Of a DNA stretch of 64,000 nucleotides, positions 49,521 through 58,042 are shown in pieces. The DNA comes from Limnohabitans sp. MORI2. GTDB taxonomy: Bacteria > Pseudomonadota > Gammaproteobacteria > Burkholderiales > Burkholderiaceae_C. The notes under the pieces were generated by a model. It searched no databases, had not been told where the DNA came from, and worked only from the letters and a program-made list of their open reading frames with translations. A program made the position numbers and the translations under genes. The stretch covers positions 496,001 through 560,000 of the forward strand of contig NZ_AP027058.1 in NCBI RefSeq assembly GCF_027925025.1, written 5' to 3'. How positions within the stretch are numbered: the first letter of the stretch is position 1; every line of letters begins with the position of its first letter.

Positions 49521-50828
49521 ATGGCTGATGAACAAACAACGAGCACCGATGCGGCACAAGAAGCTGCAGAAGCCATCGTGGATGTCGAGGCAACAGCCGA
49601 GCGCCTGACCGAAATTGCTTCGCAATCCTTGGATACCAACGAAGTGGCTCGTCAAATTGAAGAGCTCACCTCGGTCGTGTTGGACTCCGCAGAGGTCTCC
49701 ACACGTTCTGCTTCTATTGCGGCCGATGTCAGCGCCACCATGCGCGCTGTGGTGTCAAAAATTCAAGAAAACAACCGTCGCAATGTGATGCATTCACGCA
49801 TCATGCTAGGGGCGTTTTGTGCTTGTTTGCTCATCGCCATGGGTATCTTCTTTGCCATCACCATGAAGATGACCAAGTCCATCAAAGAGCTCGACACCAT
49901 GGTGTATGCCATGGCCAAGCGTGTGATCGAGGTGGACGCTAGCCTGACGGCGATCGGAAAGACAAATTCCGACTTCTCAGAAATCACAGAGAAGCAAGAG
50001 GAAGTTATCACCACCCAAACCCAAGTGGCCAAACGATTGGAAGAACTCGGTAAGAGCTTGGCCGCTATGCCAACGGTGGTCGCAACCGAGGCCAACAAGT
50101 CAAGCGATTTGAAGTTCAAAGACATGCAAAAGCAACTCAGCACCATGGAGAGCAAGCTGCAGTCTTTCGATGGCAAGTTGCAAACGGTGGCTGAAAAAGC
50201 CATGGCGCGTGTGCAACCTGCACCCCCGCCTGCACCTGTTGCTGCGCAAGGACCCAGCACGCAAGTGCTGTTGACGGAGATTCAAAAGCTCAAGTCTGAT
50301 TTAAATGCGGCCATGCAAAACCGCGAGCGTGTGCAATCGGCGGCAGAAGTCACCGCTTTGAAAAATATCGATAAAAACTTAGAGAAAGCTGCCATCGTGG
50401 CAGGTGAGGCTCAAAAGGCCGCCGACAAGGCTGCACTGGCAGCCAAGGCCTCTGCCCAATCTGAGAAAGCGGCCGCCGACGCGCAGCGTGCAGCATTAGA
50501 AGCGCAGCGTTCTGCAGCGGCTTCAGAGAAGGCTGCAGCTGCTGAGCGCATTGCGCAACAGAGGGCTGCTGCAGAACGAGCTGTCGCCATGCGTATGCAG
50601 CCTGAAAAGCCTGTGAAATCTGCAGAGCAGATTGCTGAAGAAAAAGCTGCTGCTGAAAGAGCTGCTGCGGTTCGCGCAGCTAAGGCTGCCTCAGAAAAAG
50701 CGGCTGCTGATCGTGCCGCTGCCGCTGCTGAGCGTGCTGCTGCAGAAAAAGCCAAGGCTGCTGCAGCCGCGGCAGCTGCTGCGCCAGTGCGGGAGAAGCC
50801 AATTCAGTACCCACGCGTGCCTGATTGA
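49521..50828 (+). CDS. Single-pass membrane protein with coiled coil and Ala-rich tail
   Basis: A 435-residue protein. It has an N-terminal cytoplasmic helix region, one membrane segment near residues 95-117 (IMLGAFCACLLIAMGIFFAI) and a long helical region (about 125-240). A striking Ala/Glu/Lys/Arg tail (about 270-420) repeats AAAERAA-type heptads, predicted as a long single helix or coiled coil. No family recognised; the layout resembles scaffold or tether proteins. A terminator follows at once. Confidence 0.62.
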   Translation: MADEQTTSTDAAQEAAEAIVDVEATAERLTEIASQSLDTNEVARQIEELTSVVLDSAEVSTRSASIAADVSATMRAVVSKIQENNRRNVMHSRIMLGAFCACLLIAMGIFFAITMKMTKSIKELDTMVYAMAKRVIEVDASLTAIGKTNSDFSEITEKQEEVITTQTQVAKRLEELGKSLAAMPTVVATEANKSSDLKFKDMQKQLSTMESKLQSFDGKLQTVAEKAMARVQPAPPPAPVAAQGPSTQVLLTEIQKLKSDLNAAMQNRERVQSAAEVTALKNIDKNLEKAAIVAGEAQKAADKAALAAKASAQSEKAAADAQRAALEAQRSAAASEKAAAAERIAQQRAAAERAVAMRMQPEKPVKSAEQIAEEKAAAERAAAVRAAKAASEKAAADRAAAAAERAAAEKAKAAAAAAAAAPVREKPIQYPRVPD

Positions 50829-50853
50829 TTCATTCAAGCTTCTCGGTCCCAAT

Positions 50854-50882
50854 AAAAAGGCGCCTCTACAGGCGCCTTTTTT
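50854..50882. terminator. Terminator between convergent operons
   Basis: AAAAAGGCGCC pairs with GGCGCCTTTTT around TCTACA. A/T runs on both sides make it bidirectional, ending both the SPOR operon and the minus-strand genes. Confidence 0.92.
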
Positions 50883-50896
50883 CGTCTTTAGTTGGG

Positions 50897-52522
50897 TTAC
50901 TGGCGGGTCATTGCAAAGCTTGTGGCTGATGTCAATGGCCAATCGCTGAACACGGCAGGTAAGTCGCTCAGATCTTCCTTGAGCAACGCATTGGCTTCGA
51001 CGGTGTCGATCAAGTCTGACAAATGCAGGGTCTGAGTTTCGCTCACACGACGCATGATGTGGCGTGGCGTGAAATCGTGAGGTGTTTTCAGCCCCGAGGC
51101 TTCCATCAATTCTTGCAAAGCTTCTAGGGTGTGCGCATGGAAATTGTGCACGCGCTCAGCCTTGCTAGGCACTACCAACGCCAGTTGGCGAGTTGGGTCT
51201 TGGGTGGTGACGCCAGTGGGGCAATTGCCACTGTGACAGGTTTGGGCTTGAATGCAACCCAGTGCGAACATGAATCCACGCGCACTGTTGCACCAATCGG
51301 CACCTAATGCCAAGGCGCGCGCCATGTCAAACGCGCTCACGATTTTTCCGCTCGCGCCCACACGAATGCTGTCACGCAGTCCAGCGCCTACCAAGGTGTT
51401 GTGTACCAACCGTAAGCCCTCTTGTAGCGGCATGCCCATGTGGTCTGAGAACTCCAGAGGCGCTGCACCTGTGCCACCTTCGGCACCATCGACCACGATG
51501 AAGTCGGGGCGTGTTCCTGTTTCCAACATGGCCTTGACAATCGCAAACCATTCCCAAGGATGGCCAATGCACAGCTTAAAGCCCACGGGCTTGCCTTCGC
51601 TCAACGTGCGCAATTGCTCAATGAATGTCATCAACTCAAGCGGGCTGCTAAAGCTGCTATGGGCGGCTGGAGAGACGCAATCTTCGCCCACTTGAACGCC
51701 ACGCGCTTCTGCAATTTCTTCCGTCACCTTAGGGCCAGGCAGCACACCACCGTGCCCAGGTTTGGCGCCTTGGCTGAGTTTGATTTCCACCATTTTGACT
51801 TGGGGGGAGCGCACGTTTTCCACAAAACGTTCGGGGCTGAAGTGGCCGTGCTCGTCGCGGCATCCAAAGTAGCCAGAGCCAATTTCCCAAATTAGGTCTC
51901 CGCCGTGTGTGCGGTGGTGGCGAGAGATAGAGCCTTCACCCGTGTCGTGTGCAAAACCACCGAGCTTGGCGCCTAAGTTCAATGCTTGAATCGCATTTGC
52001 GCTCAAGGCGCCAAAACTCATGGCCGAAACGTTGAATAGGCTGATGTCATAAGGTTGGGTGCAGTCTTTGCCACCGACCTTCACGCGAAAGTCATGGCCA
52101 GCCAAATGCGTGGGCGCAATTGAGTGGTTGATCCATTCGTAGCCAATGGCACGCACATCAAGCTGTGTACCAAAGGGGCGTTTGTCAGATTGTCCTTTGG
52201 CACGCGTGTACACCAAGGTCCGCTGGGCGCGAGAAAAAGGCGACGCTTCTGTTTCCGACTCTAAAAAGTATTGGCGAATTTCGGGGCGAATGGTCTCAAG
52301 CATGAAGCGCAAGTGCCCAATGATGGGGTAATTGCGCAAAATCGCATGGTGCGATTGCTGCAAGTCGTACACACCCACGCCGCACAGGCATAAAAAGATC
52401 AGGGGCCACCAGCCGCTGAGGCCCATCACGCCTGCCCCTAACAGAGAGACCAGCAATAAAAAAACCGATGCAATGAACGCTGTGTAGCGCACCGGATAAA
52501 TCTGATTGAGTTTGTCCAGCAT
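50897..52522 (-). CDS. FMN-binding glutamate-synthase-family membrane protein
   Basis: A 541-residue protein. It has two N-terminal membrane helices (FIASVFLLLVSLLGAGVMGL, PLIFLCLCGVGVY) and a glutamate synthase FMN/[3Fe-4S] domain. Diagnostic stretches are VSAMSFGALSANAI, GAKPGHGGVLPG, DFIVVDGAEGGTGAAP and the cluster-binding ALGCIQAQTCHSGNCPTGV. It lacks the glutamine amidotransferase domain, so it is not complete GltB; the substrate is unknown. The ATG at 52522 is set by AAGGAG upstream; a longer TTG reading is less likely. Confidence 0.85.
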   Translation of the reverse strand: MLDKLNQIYPVRYTAFIASVFLLLVSLLGAGVMGLSGWWPLIFLCLCGVGVYDLQQSHHAILRNYPIIGHLRFMLETIRPEIRQYFLESETEASPFSRAQRTLVYTRAKGQSDKRPFGTQLDVRAIGYEWINHSIAPTHLAGHDFRVKVGGKDCTQPYDISLFNVSAMSFGALSANAIQALNLGAKLGGFAHDTGEGSISRHHRTHGGDLIWEIGSGYFGCRDEHGHFSPERFVENVRSPQVKMVEIKLSQGAKPGHGGVLPGPKVTEEIAEARGVQVGEDCVSPAAHSSFSSPLELMTFIEQLRTLSEGKPVGFKLCIGHPWEWFAIVKAMLETGTRPDFIVVDGAEGGTGAAPLEFSDHMGMPLQEGLRLVHNTLVGAGLRDSIRVGASGKIVSAFDMARALALGADWCNSARGFMFALGCIQAQTCHSGNCPTGVTTQDPTRQLALVVPSKAERVHNFHAHTLEALQELMEASGLKTPHDFTPRHIMRRVSETQTLHLSDLIDTVEANALLKEDLSDLPAVFSDWPLTSATSFAMTRQ

Positions 52523-52546
52523 GCGCAACGCTCCTTGATGAGGTGT

Positions 52547-53122
52547 TTAAAGTTTGGCCTTGAGTTTGGCTGAAAGTTTGGTTTGAGCCAGCGCCGAGAC
52601 TTCCGCTCGCAAGCGTGCCGAGGTGAGTTGTTGGTCTGCGGCTTGTTGCACGTCGGTGAGGTGCGACAAAATCGTGCCGCGCAGACTGAGCAATTCTTGA
52701 TCGAGTTTTTGCAAACGCTCTTGCAGCTCGCGTTGCAGTGCCATTCGCTCTGTCAGCAAGTTCACTTCAGCCGCAATGGTTCGCCAGGTTTGTGTCAAGT
52801 CATCACTGGGCGGAACGCGCAATTGCTCAAACAACTCATCGATCAGCGGGTCAAAAACAGCAGAGGTATCGGGTTGTGATGTGTCTGGTGTTTCCGTCAA
52901 CGTGGGGATGTTGTCGGGGACTGCTGGTTGTTGCGGGTAATGGGCTTGGGGCGCGGGTTGTGCTGCCGCAGCAGTGCGTTGTTGTACTGGCTGCGGTGCT
53001 TGCATGGGCGCGACGGCCTGCTGAGCATGTGACTGCAAGATCGCATTGACTTGCCCCCACCCGTCTTCAGGCGTGTACTGTTTGAGTCCTTTGAAGGACA
53101 GGAATTGTGGTTCGGAGCTCAT
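52547..53122 (-). CDS. Coiled-coil partner of the ParA-like ATPase
   Basis: A 191-residue protein. The N-terminal 25 residues (FLSFKGLKQYTPEDGWGQVNAIL) look ordered and could be a binding module. A Gln/Pro/Ala-rich linker follows, then a C-terminal coiled coil (MALQRELQERLQKLDQELLSL to the end). It overlaps the ParA-like gene by ATGA, so the two are translationally coupled. Pairs of this kind include adaptor proteins that recruit ParA/MinD ATPases to poles; the family itself is not recognised. Confidence 0.6.
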   Translation of the reverse strand: MSSEPQFLSFKGLKQYTPEDGWGQVNAILQSHAQQAVAPMQAPQPVQQRTAAAAQPAPQAHYPQQPAVPDNIPTLTETPDTSQPDTSAVFDPLIDELFEQLRVPPSDDLTQTWRTIAAEVNLLTERMALQRELQERLQKLDQELLSLRGTILSHLTDVQQAADQQLTSARLRAEVSALAQTKLSAKLKAKL

Positions 53123-54078
53123 TTATTCATGACACCCATGGACATGCGTTTGAGAAATTGAGGAATCCCCATGGATGCAATTTGCGTGCTTGGTGAGGCA
53201 CTCGTCTGAGGCGCCGATTGATTGGACATGTCCTCTGGACGAACTTTTTGCATGCGGTGACGCCCCAAGATGGAGTACTGACTCGACAGCGTAGCTGAAT
53301 TAGACAACAAATTGTTGCGTTTGACTCCTTCGGTGGCAACTTTAGATGTGCTAAAAGAGCGATTGGCTGGAATATTGACACGCGTGCTGGTTGTTTGTCG
53401 CATGCCTTGGGCCGATTGGCGCATTTCACGCGCTGCACACACGGCTTTACCGAACTCGTTGAACGATTGGCCACAGTTATCTTGTAGGTCCATCAAATAG
53501 CCGCGTTCAAACATCTCACGCGCTGATTGGGCCTCTAACACTGGAGGGGCAAGCATGAAGCTGACGGGGAAGCGTTGCTTTGAGAAAACATCGCTCTGTA
53601 ACTGTTCAGGTTGCACGCGGGTTGGGCACACCAACAACGTGGGTGGGGTATGAATGGCTGAGTCAAAGACCCAGCGATGCCGGCTCAAAAAGCCTGCCGT
53701 GGCCGCCAACTCAATTTCTGAAACCGAAGTGGGGACGATGATCAAGTCGTACTCAAACATCAGTTCGCCTGCAATGGAGTCGGTCCAAGTTAAGTCACAA
53801 ATGACCACCTCGGAGCTGCTGGCGGCGCGACGCAAATGCAGGCGTGCATCCAAGATAGGTCGGTTGCCGCCTTGATCCAGAGGCAGTACATGGTGCTGAA
53901 CCACCACGCCGATATTGGGTGCGCGGGTTAACCAAGTGCTGGAGGAGCCGTGTGTGTCAAAGTCGATCAGGGTGACGGTTTGGCCCTGACGGCGCAAATA
54001 AGCCGCTAAGTTGGCAGAAACCGTGCTTTTGCCTACGCCACCTTTTTGACTGGTGACCAAAATTTTGAATGTTGACAT
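53119..54078 (-). CDS. ParA/MinD-family ATPase
   Basis: A 319-residue P-loop ATPase. The deviant Walker A is KGGVGKST at about residues 13-20, the A' motif is TLIDFDTHGSSSTW, and DLIIVPTS follows. The last ~100 residues are Ser/Thr/Arg-rich and not conserved, an unusual tail. There is no ParB gene or visible parS site, so chromosome partition is less likely than positioning of a polar or septal cargo. The nearby flagellar and SPOR genes make a flagellum or chemoreceptor placement role plausible, but that is inferred from neighbourhood only. Confidence 0.78.
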   Translation of the reverse strand: MSTFKILVTSQKGGVGKSTVSANLAAYLRRQGQTVTLIDFDTHGSSSTWLTRAPNIGVVVQHHVLPLDQGGNRPILDARLHLRRAASSSEVVICDLTWTDSIAGELMFEYDLIIVPTSVSEIELAATAGFLSRHRWVFDSAIHTPPTLLVCPTRVQPEQLQSDVFSKQRFPVSFMLAPPVLEAQSAREMFERGYLMDLQDNCGQSFNEFGKAVCAAREMRQSAQGMRQTTSTRVNIPANRSFSTSKVATEGVKRNNLLSNSATLSSQYSILGRHRMQKVRPEDMSNQSAPQTSASPSTQIASMGIPQFLKRMSMGVMNK

Positions 54079-54413
54079 CTTTCACCTCCAAGCGACTGAC
54101 GGGCAGCGCTCTCTTTTTGTTTTAAATTGCCAAAATTGACAACGGGGAATGGAATTTACCCCTCTGTCGGAACTTAGGCAATTTGAAAATTAGTAACAAA
54201 AAGAGGGGGTTGAACCGCTTTTTACCTTTATTTGAATACTTTTAATTTATCTTCGATTAAATAAAGAATCGAAATTAAGAAAATTACTTAAGTTGTTGAT
54301 TTTCAAAAGAATTTAATAAAGTGTCAAAAAAAACAACACTTTTGCCATTGAAAAGCTGTGAGCGGTCGATCCGTTAAAATCTAAGGGTCAATTTTTACAA
54401 CCTGAAACTTCTC
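54079..54413. other. A/T-rich intergenic region between divergent parA-like and pal genes
   Basis: 335 bases without a credible gene, much richer in A/T than its surroundings. It must hold the promoters for both divergent units. TAAAAT at 54375-54380 is a plausible -10 for pal, but TTGAAA at 54348 is 21 bases away, too far for a standard -35. A palindrome is listed separately. No tRNA, repeat array or riboswitch is recognised. Confidence 0.6.
54252..54273. promoter_or_regulatory. 7-base inverted repeat, possible operator
   Basis: TTCGATT and AATCGAA separated by eight A/T-rich bases, in the middle of the divergent intergenic region. The size and spacing suit a dimeric regulator site, but no regulator is identified. 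Confidence 0.35.
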
Positions 54414-54902
54414 ATGTCCAAACGTCTCATTGCTCTCTTGTCTATCGTGTCTGTTGCTCTCTTGTCTGCATGTAGCTCAACCAAACTCGACAATGTGTCT
54501 GATGCCAAAGCATCTTCTTCTGTCGCAGCTGTTGTAGCAGACCATTTGAACCCCAACAGCGCCATTTCTAAAGAGCGCAGCGTTTACTTTGGCTTCGATC
54601 AGTTCGACATCAAGGCAGACCAAGCTGGCGTGGTTGAGCGTCAAGGCAAGTACTTGGCAGCTAACGCTGCGCTGAAAGTTCGCATCGAAGGCAATGCTGA
54701 CGAGCGCGGTGGCCGCGAATACAACTTGGCTTTGGGCCAAAAGCGTGCTGAAGCTGTGGCGCGTGGTTTGAAGGCTTATGGTGTGAAAGACGGCCAAGTT
54801 GAGCCTGTGAGCTTTGGCAGCGAAAAGCCAAAAGCTGAAGGCCATGACGAAGCTGCATGGGCCCAAAACCGCCGCGCAGATGTGGCTTACACGGGTAAGT
54901 GA
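54414..54902 (+). CDS. pal: Peptidoglycan-associated lipoprotein Pal
   Basis: A 162-residue outer-membrane lipoprotein of the Tol-Pal system. The signal peptide ends in the lipobox LSAC with the acylated Cys at residue 20. The OmpA-like peptidoglycan-binding domain follows (VYFGFDQFDIK, RIEGNADERGGREYNLALGQ, AWAQNRRADV). The tol genes usually placed just upstream are absent. Confidence 0.95.
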   Translation: MSKRLIALLSIVSVALLSACSSTKLDNVSDAKASSSVAAVVADHLNPNSAISKERSVYFGFDQFDIKADQAGVVERQGKYLAANAALKVRIEGNADERGGREYNLALGQKRAEAVARGLKAYGVKDGQVEPVSFGSEKPKAEGHDEAAWAQNRRADVAYTGK

Positions 54903-54926
54903 TTTCCGGATTTATCGCTGCGGTTG

Positions 54927-55832
54927 ATGCAACTTAACAGCGAAATCGTGACAACACCACCGAGGGCTTCGGCCACGGTGGTGTTGTTACGTGATGAGCC
55001 CCAAAAAGGTCTACAGGTCTTTTTGCTACGCCGCCATACAGCCTCGGCTGTGTTGGGCGGCGTTTATGTTTTTCCGGGTGGCAAATTGGATGAGGCGGAT
55101 TGCACCCCCGATCTGCATCGCTACTTAGATGCCTCACCGCAGGCCCTGCACCACACATTGGGTGAGCCTGATTTGCCTGTGCACACCGCGGTAGGTTTGT
55201 ATGTGGCCGCTGTGCGTGAAGTACTCGAGGAGTGTGGTGTGTTGTATGCTCGTGTAGGTACGACCGTCGCTTCGGCTCAAGATGTGCACGGTGCAACGCA
55301 ACGCCAGCAATGGCAGCATGCCCTGCATGGCGGGGCGTCATTCGCCAACGTGTTGCACAGCGCTGGTTTGTGCGTGGACACGCAGCAGTTGGCTCCGTGG
55401 TCACGTTGGATCACGCCGATTCAACCCTCGGTGACCAATAAACGTTTTGACACCCGTTTTTTTATGGCGGTGTTGCCTGAGGGGCAGTACCCCATTCACG
55501 ACAACGTTGAGGCCATTGACAGCGTGTGGCACACGCCCATGGATGCGCTTCAACGCTATTGGGCAGGAGAGGTGCCGCTGGCGCCACCACAAATCATGAC
55601 TTTGGTGTCGCTTTTGCCGTATGCGCACACGCGCGAAGTCTTGGCCGCCGCCAAGGCGCAGACACCGCCTGTGGTCTTGCCTGAGGCCTTTGATGAAGAT
55701 GGTTTGCGCAATCTGTGTTACCCCGGTGACCCACGTCACTCGGTGGCTCAGCGTGCCATGCCCGGCCCGACGCGTTTGCGTTTTGTGGCGGGACGTTTTG
55801 AACCCATCGGTGGGTTTGAGGAATTTTTATGA
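54927..55832 (+). CDS. NUDIX hydrolase (NUDT7/19-like, CoA-diphosphatase type)
   Basis: A 301-residue protein with a split Nudix box. The first part is VYVFPGGKLDEADC and the second is AAVREVLEECGVLYAR, separated by an insertion of about 40 residues. This is the arrangement seen in NUDT19-type enzymes, which hydrolyse CoA and acyl-CoA derivatives. The ATG at 54927 is preferred to the preceding TTG. It overlaps fabI by ATGA, which fits a link with acyl metabolism. The substrate is not proven. Confidence 0.78.
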   Translation: MQLNSEIVTTPPRASATVVLLRDEPQKGLQVFLLRRHTASAVLGGVYVFPGGKLDEADCTPDLHRYLDASPQALHHTLGEPDLPVHTAVGLYVAAVREVLEECGVLYARVGTTVASAQDVHGATQRQQWQHALHGGASFANVLHSAGLCVDTQQLAPWSRWITPIQPSVTNKRFDTRFFMAVLPEGQYPIHDNVEAIDSVWHTPMDALQRYWAGEVPLAPPQIMTLVSLLPYAHTREVLAAAKAQTPPVVLPEAFDEDGLRNLCYPGDPRHSVAQRAMPGPTRLRFVAGRFEPIGGFEEFL

Positions 55833-56605
55833 ACCAGTTGTCCGCCTTTGATTTGCAAGGCAAAAAAGGTCTGGTGCTTGGCTTGGCCAATGAGCACAGC
55901 ATTGCATGGGGCTGTGCGCGTCAAGCACAGGCCATGGGGGCTGAGGTGGTGGCCTCATGTTTGAACGACAAAGCGCGTGCGTATGTCGAACCCTTTACGC
56001 AGCCTTTAGGCATGGACTTGCAAACCTGCAACATTGAAACACCTGAAGAACTGGAAAAACTGGTGGCCTATGCAGCCAACAAGTTAGGCCGTTTGGACTT
56101 TGTGATTCACTCCATTGCTTGGGCCCCTTTACAGGATTTGCATGGCCGTGTGATTGACAGCTCCAGCACTGGTTTTGCGCGTGCGATGGAAGTGTCGTGT
56201 CACTCGTTTGCCACGCTGGCGAAGCTGTGTGCGCCGCATATGAGGCAGGGCGGTAGCATGGTCACCATGTCTTATTTGGGGGCCGACGAGGCAGTGCCGC
56301 ACTACGGTTTGATGGGGCCTGTGAAAGCAGCACTTGAATCGCTGGTGCGTTACATGGCCTTGGAGTTGGGGTCGCAAGGCGTGCGTGTCCACGCGGTATC
56401 GCCTGGCCCTATCCTCACGCGCGCGGCTTCTGGCATTGAAGCGTTTGACACACTGATGCAAAACAACATTGCCAAAGCGCCCTTGGGTCGCTTGGTCACG
56501 CTCGAGGAAATTGCCAACCTCAGCACTTTCTTGTGCACCGATGCCGCCAGCGGCATGACGGGTCAAACCATTTATGTAGATGCCGGCAGCCACGCCGTGA
56601 ACTGA
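55829..56605 (+). CDS. fabI: Enoyl-[acyl-carrier-protein] reductase FabI
   Basis: A 258-residue short-chain-type reductase for the last step of fatty-acid elongation. The NAD-binding start GLVLGLANEHSIAWGCA is the FabI form of the Rossmann motif. VIHSIAWAP follows, and the catalytic Tyr-x6-Lys is present in HYGLMGPVK. SPGPILTRAASGI and GQTIYVDAGSH complete the signature. It is in an operon with the MaoC-Pta fusion and ackA, 9 bases before the former. Confidence 0.9.
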   Translation: MNQLSAFDLQGKKGLVLGLANEHSIAWGCARQAQAMGAEVVASCLNDKARAYVEPFTQPLGMDLQTCNIETPEELEKLVAYAANKLGRLDFVIHSIAWAPLQDLHGRVIDSSSTGFARAMEVSCHSFATLAKLCAPHMRQGGSMVTMSYLGADEAVPHYGLMGPVKAALESLVRYMALELGSQGVRVHAVSPGPILTRAASGIEAFDTLMQNNIAKAPLGRLVTLEEIANLSTFLCTDAASGMTGQTIYVDAGSHAVN

Positions 56606-56614
56606 AGAGCACAG

Positions 56615-58042
56615 ATGAACGACATCACCGAAACCACCAACGACCCCAACAACGAGTGGCTTGAAAATTACCCTTACAGCGACATCGTGGTGGGGCAAGT
56701 CGCACGCATGGTACGTACGCTCACAGTCGCGGATATCCAAGCATTTGCCGCAGTGTCGGGCGACACCAACCCCGCACATCTTGACCCTGAATATGCGAAC
56801 GCCACCTTATTTCATGGCGTGATCGGTCACGGCATGTGGGGCGGTTCGCTCATCAGTACGGTCTTGGGTACGGTGTTTCCGGGCCCCGGCACGATTTACT
56901 TGGAGCAAAACCTTCACTTCAGTCGTCCCGTGCGTGTGGGAGACACCCTGAACGTGACGGTGACTTGCACAGCCAAACACGACGACAAAAAAACAGTGGA
57001 GCTCGATTGCTCTTTGGTGAACCAAAAAGGCGAGCGTGTGTTGTACGGCGTGGCCAAAGTGATGGCTCCGACCGAAAAGCTGCGCATGCCGCGCATTCAC
57101 GCGCCGCACATCAGCTTGTTTGACCCAGAGCAACGCCATGCCAACTTGCTGGCGCTTGGCGCTGCACTTGAGCCTGTGCGCTGCGGTGTGGTGCATCCGT
57201 GCGATGCAGACTCTTTGCAAGGTGCGATGGATGCCCACCATGCCAAGCTGATTCAAGCAGTGCTCATTGCCCCTGAGAAAAAACTCCGCGCGGTCGCTGC
57301 CGATGCGGGTATTGATTTGACTGGCATAGAGGTGATTGATGTTGAGCACAGCCATGCAGCTGCCGAAGTGGCCGCACAAATGGCAGCTGACAAAAAGCTA
57401 GAAGCCTTGATGAAAGGCAGCTTGCACACAGACGAGCTGATTCATGCAGTCGTGTCTCAAAAAGGCTTGCGCACAGGTCGACGCATGTCACATGTGTTTC
57501 GCTTTGAAGCCCCGATGTACCCCAAACCGCTGTACATCACCGACGCAGCGCTCAACATCGCGCCCACTTTGTCCGAGAAGGCGGACATCGTTCAAAACGC
57601 AATTTTGTTTGCGCAAATCATGGGCGTGTCTCAGCCCAAGGTGGCTGTGTTGTCTGCCGTGGAAACCGTCAACCCCAGCATTCCCTCCACACTCGATGCC
57701 GCCGCCTTGTGCAAGATGGCCGATCGTGGGCAAATCAAAGGCGGCCTGTTGGATGGACCACTTGCGTTTGACAACGCTGTGTCTAGCCACGCCGCGCAAA
57801 TCAAACACATCGCTTCGGCGGTCGCAGGGGATGCCGACATCTTGATGGCGCCTGATTTGGAGTCCGGCAACATGATGGCCAAACAGTTGGAATACTTGGC
57901 AGGCGCCTCTGGCTCTGGTGTGGTGTTGGGTGCACGCGTGCCAATTGCGTTGACCAGTCGTGCGGACACGGCCACCACACGCAGCGCTTCGGCATTGTTG
58001 GCCAAGCTCATTGCCCATCACTACCGCACGCATCCCGCATGA
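56615..58042 (+). CDS. Bifunctional enoyl-CoA hydratase (MaoC) / phosphate acetyltransferase
   Basis: A 475-residue fusion. Residues ~20-150 are a MaoC hydratase-like domain with SGDTNPAHLDPEYA (the Asp/His hydratase motif), GVIGHGMWGGSLIS and RPVRVGDTL. Residues ~160-475 are a Pta-type acyltransferase (VSQKGLRTGRRMSHVFRF, KGGLLDGPLAFDNAVS, LAGASGSGVVLGARVPI). The second domain makes acetyl phosphate from acetyl-CoA. It overlaps ackA by ATGA, so both acetate-pathway steps are co-translated. Confidence 0.9.
   Translation: MNDITETTNDPNNEWLENYPYSDIVVGQVARMVRTLTVADIQAFAAVSGDTNPAHLDPEYANATLFHGVIGHGMWGGSLISTVLGTVFPGPGTIYLEQNLHFSRPVRVGDTLNVTVTCTAKHDDKKTVELDCSLVNQKGERVLYGVAKVMAPTEKLRMPRIHAPHISLFDPEQRHANLLALGAALEPVRCGVVHPCDADSLQGAMDAHHAKLIQAVLIAPEKKLRAVAADAGIDLTGIEVIDVEHSHAAAEVAAQMAADKKLEALMKGSLHTDELIHAVVSQKGLRTGRRMSHVFRFEAPMYPKPLYITDAALNIAPTLSEKADIVQNAILFAQIMGVSQPKVAVLSAVETVNPSIPSTLDAAALCKMADRGQIKGGLLDGPLAFDNAVSSHAAQIKHIASAVAGDADILMAPDLESGNMMAKQLEYLAGASGSGVVLGARVPIALTSRADTATTRSASALLAKLIAHHYRTHPA

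Noticed and set aside
54348-54380. Standard sigma70 promoter for pal (TTGAAA ... TAAAAT)
   Set aside because: The spacer is 21 bases, too long for a normal promoter. The -10 alone may be real but the pair is not supported.
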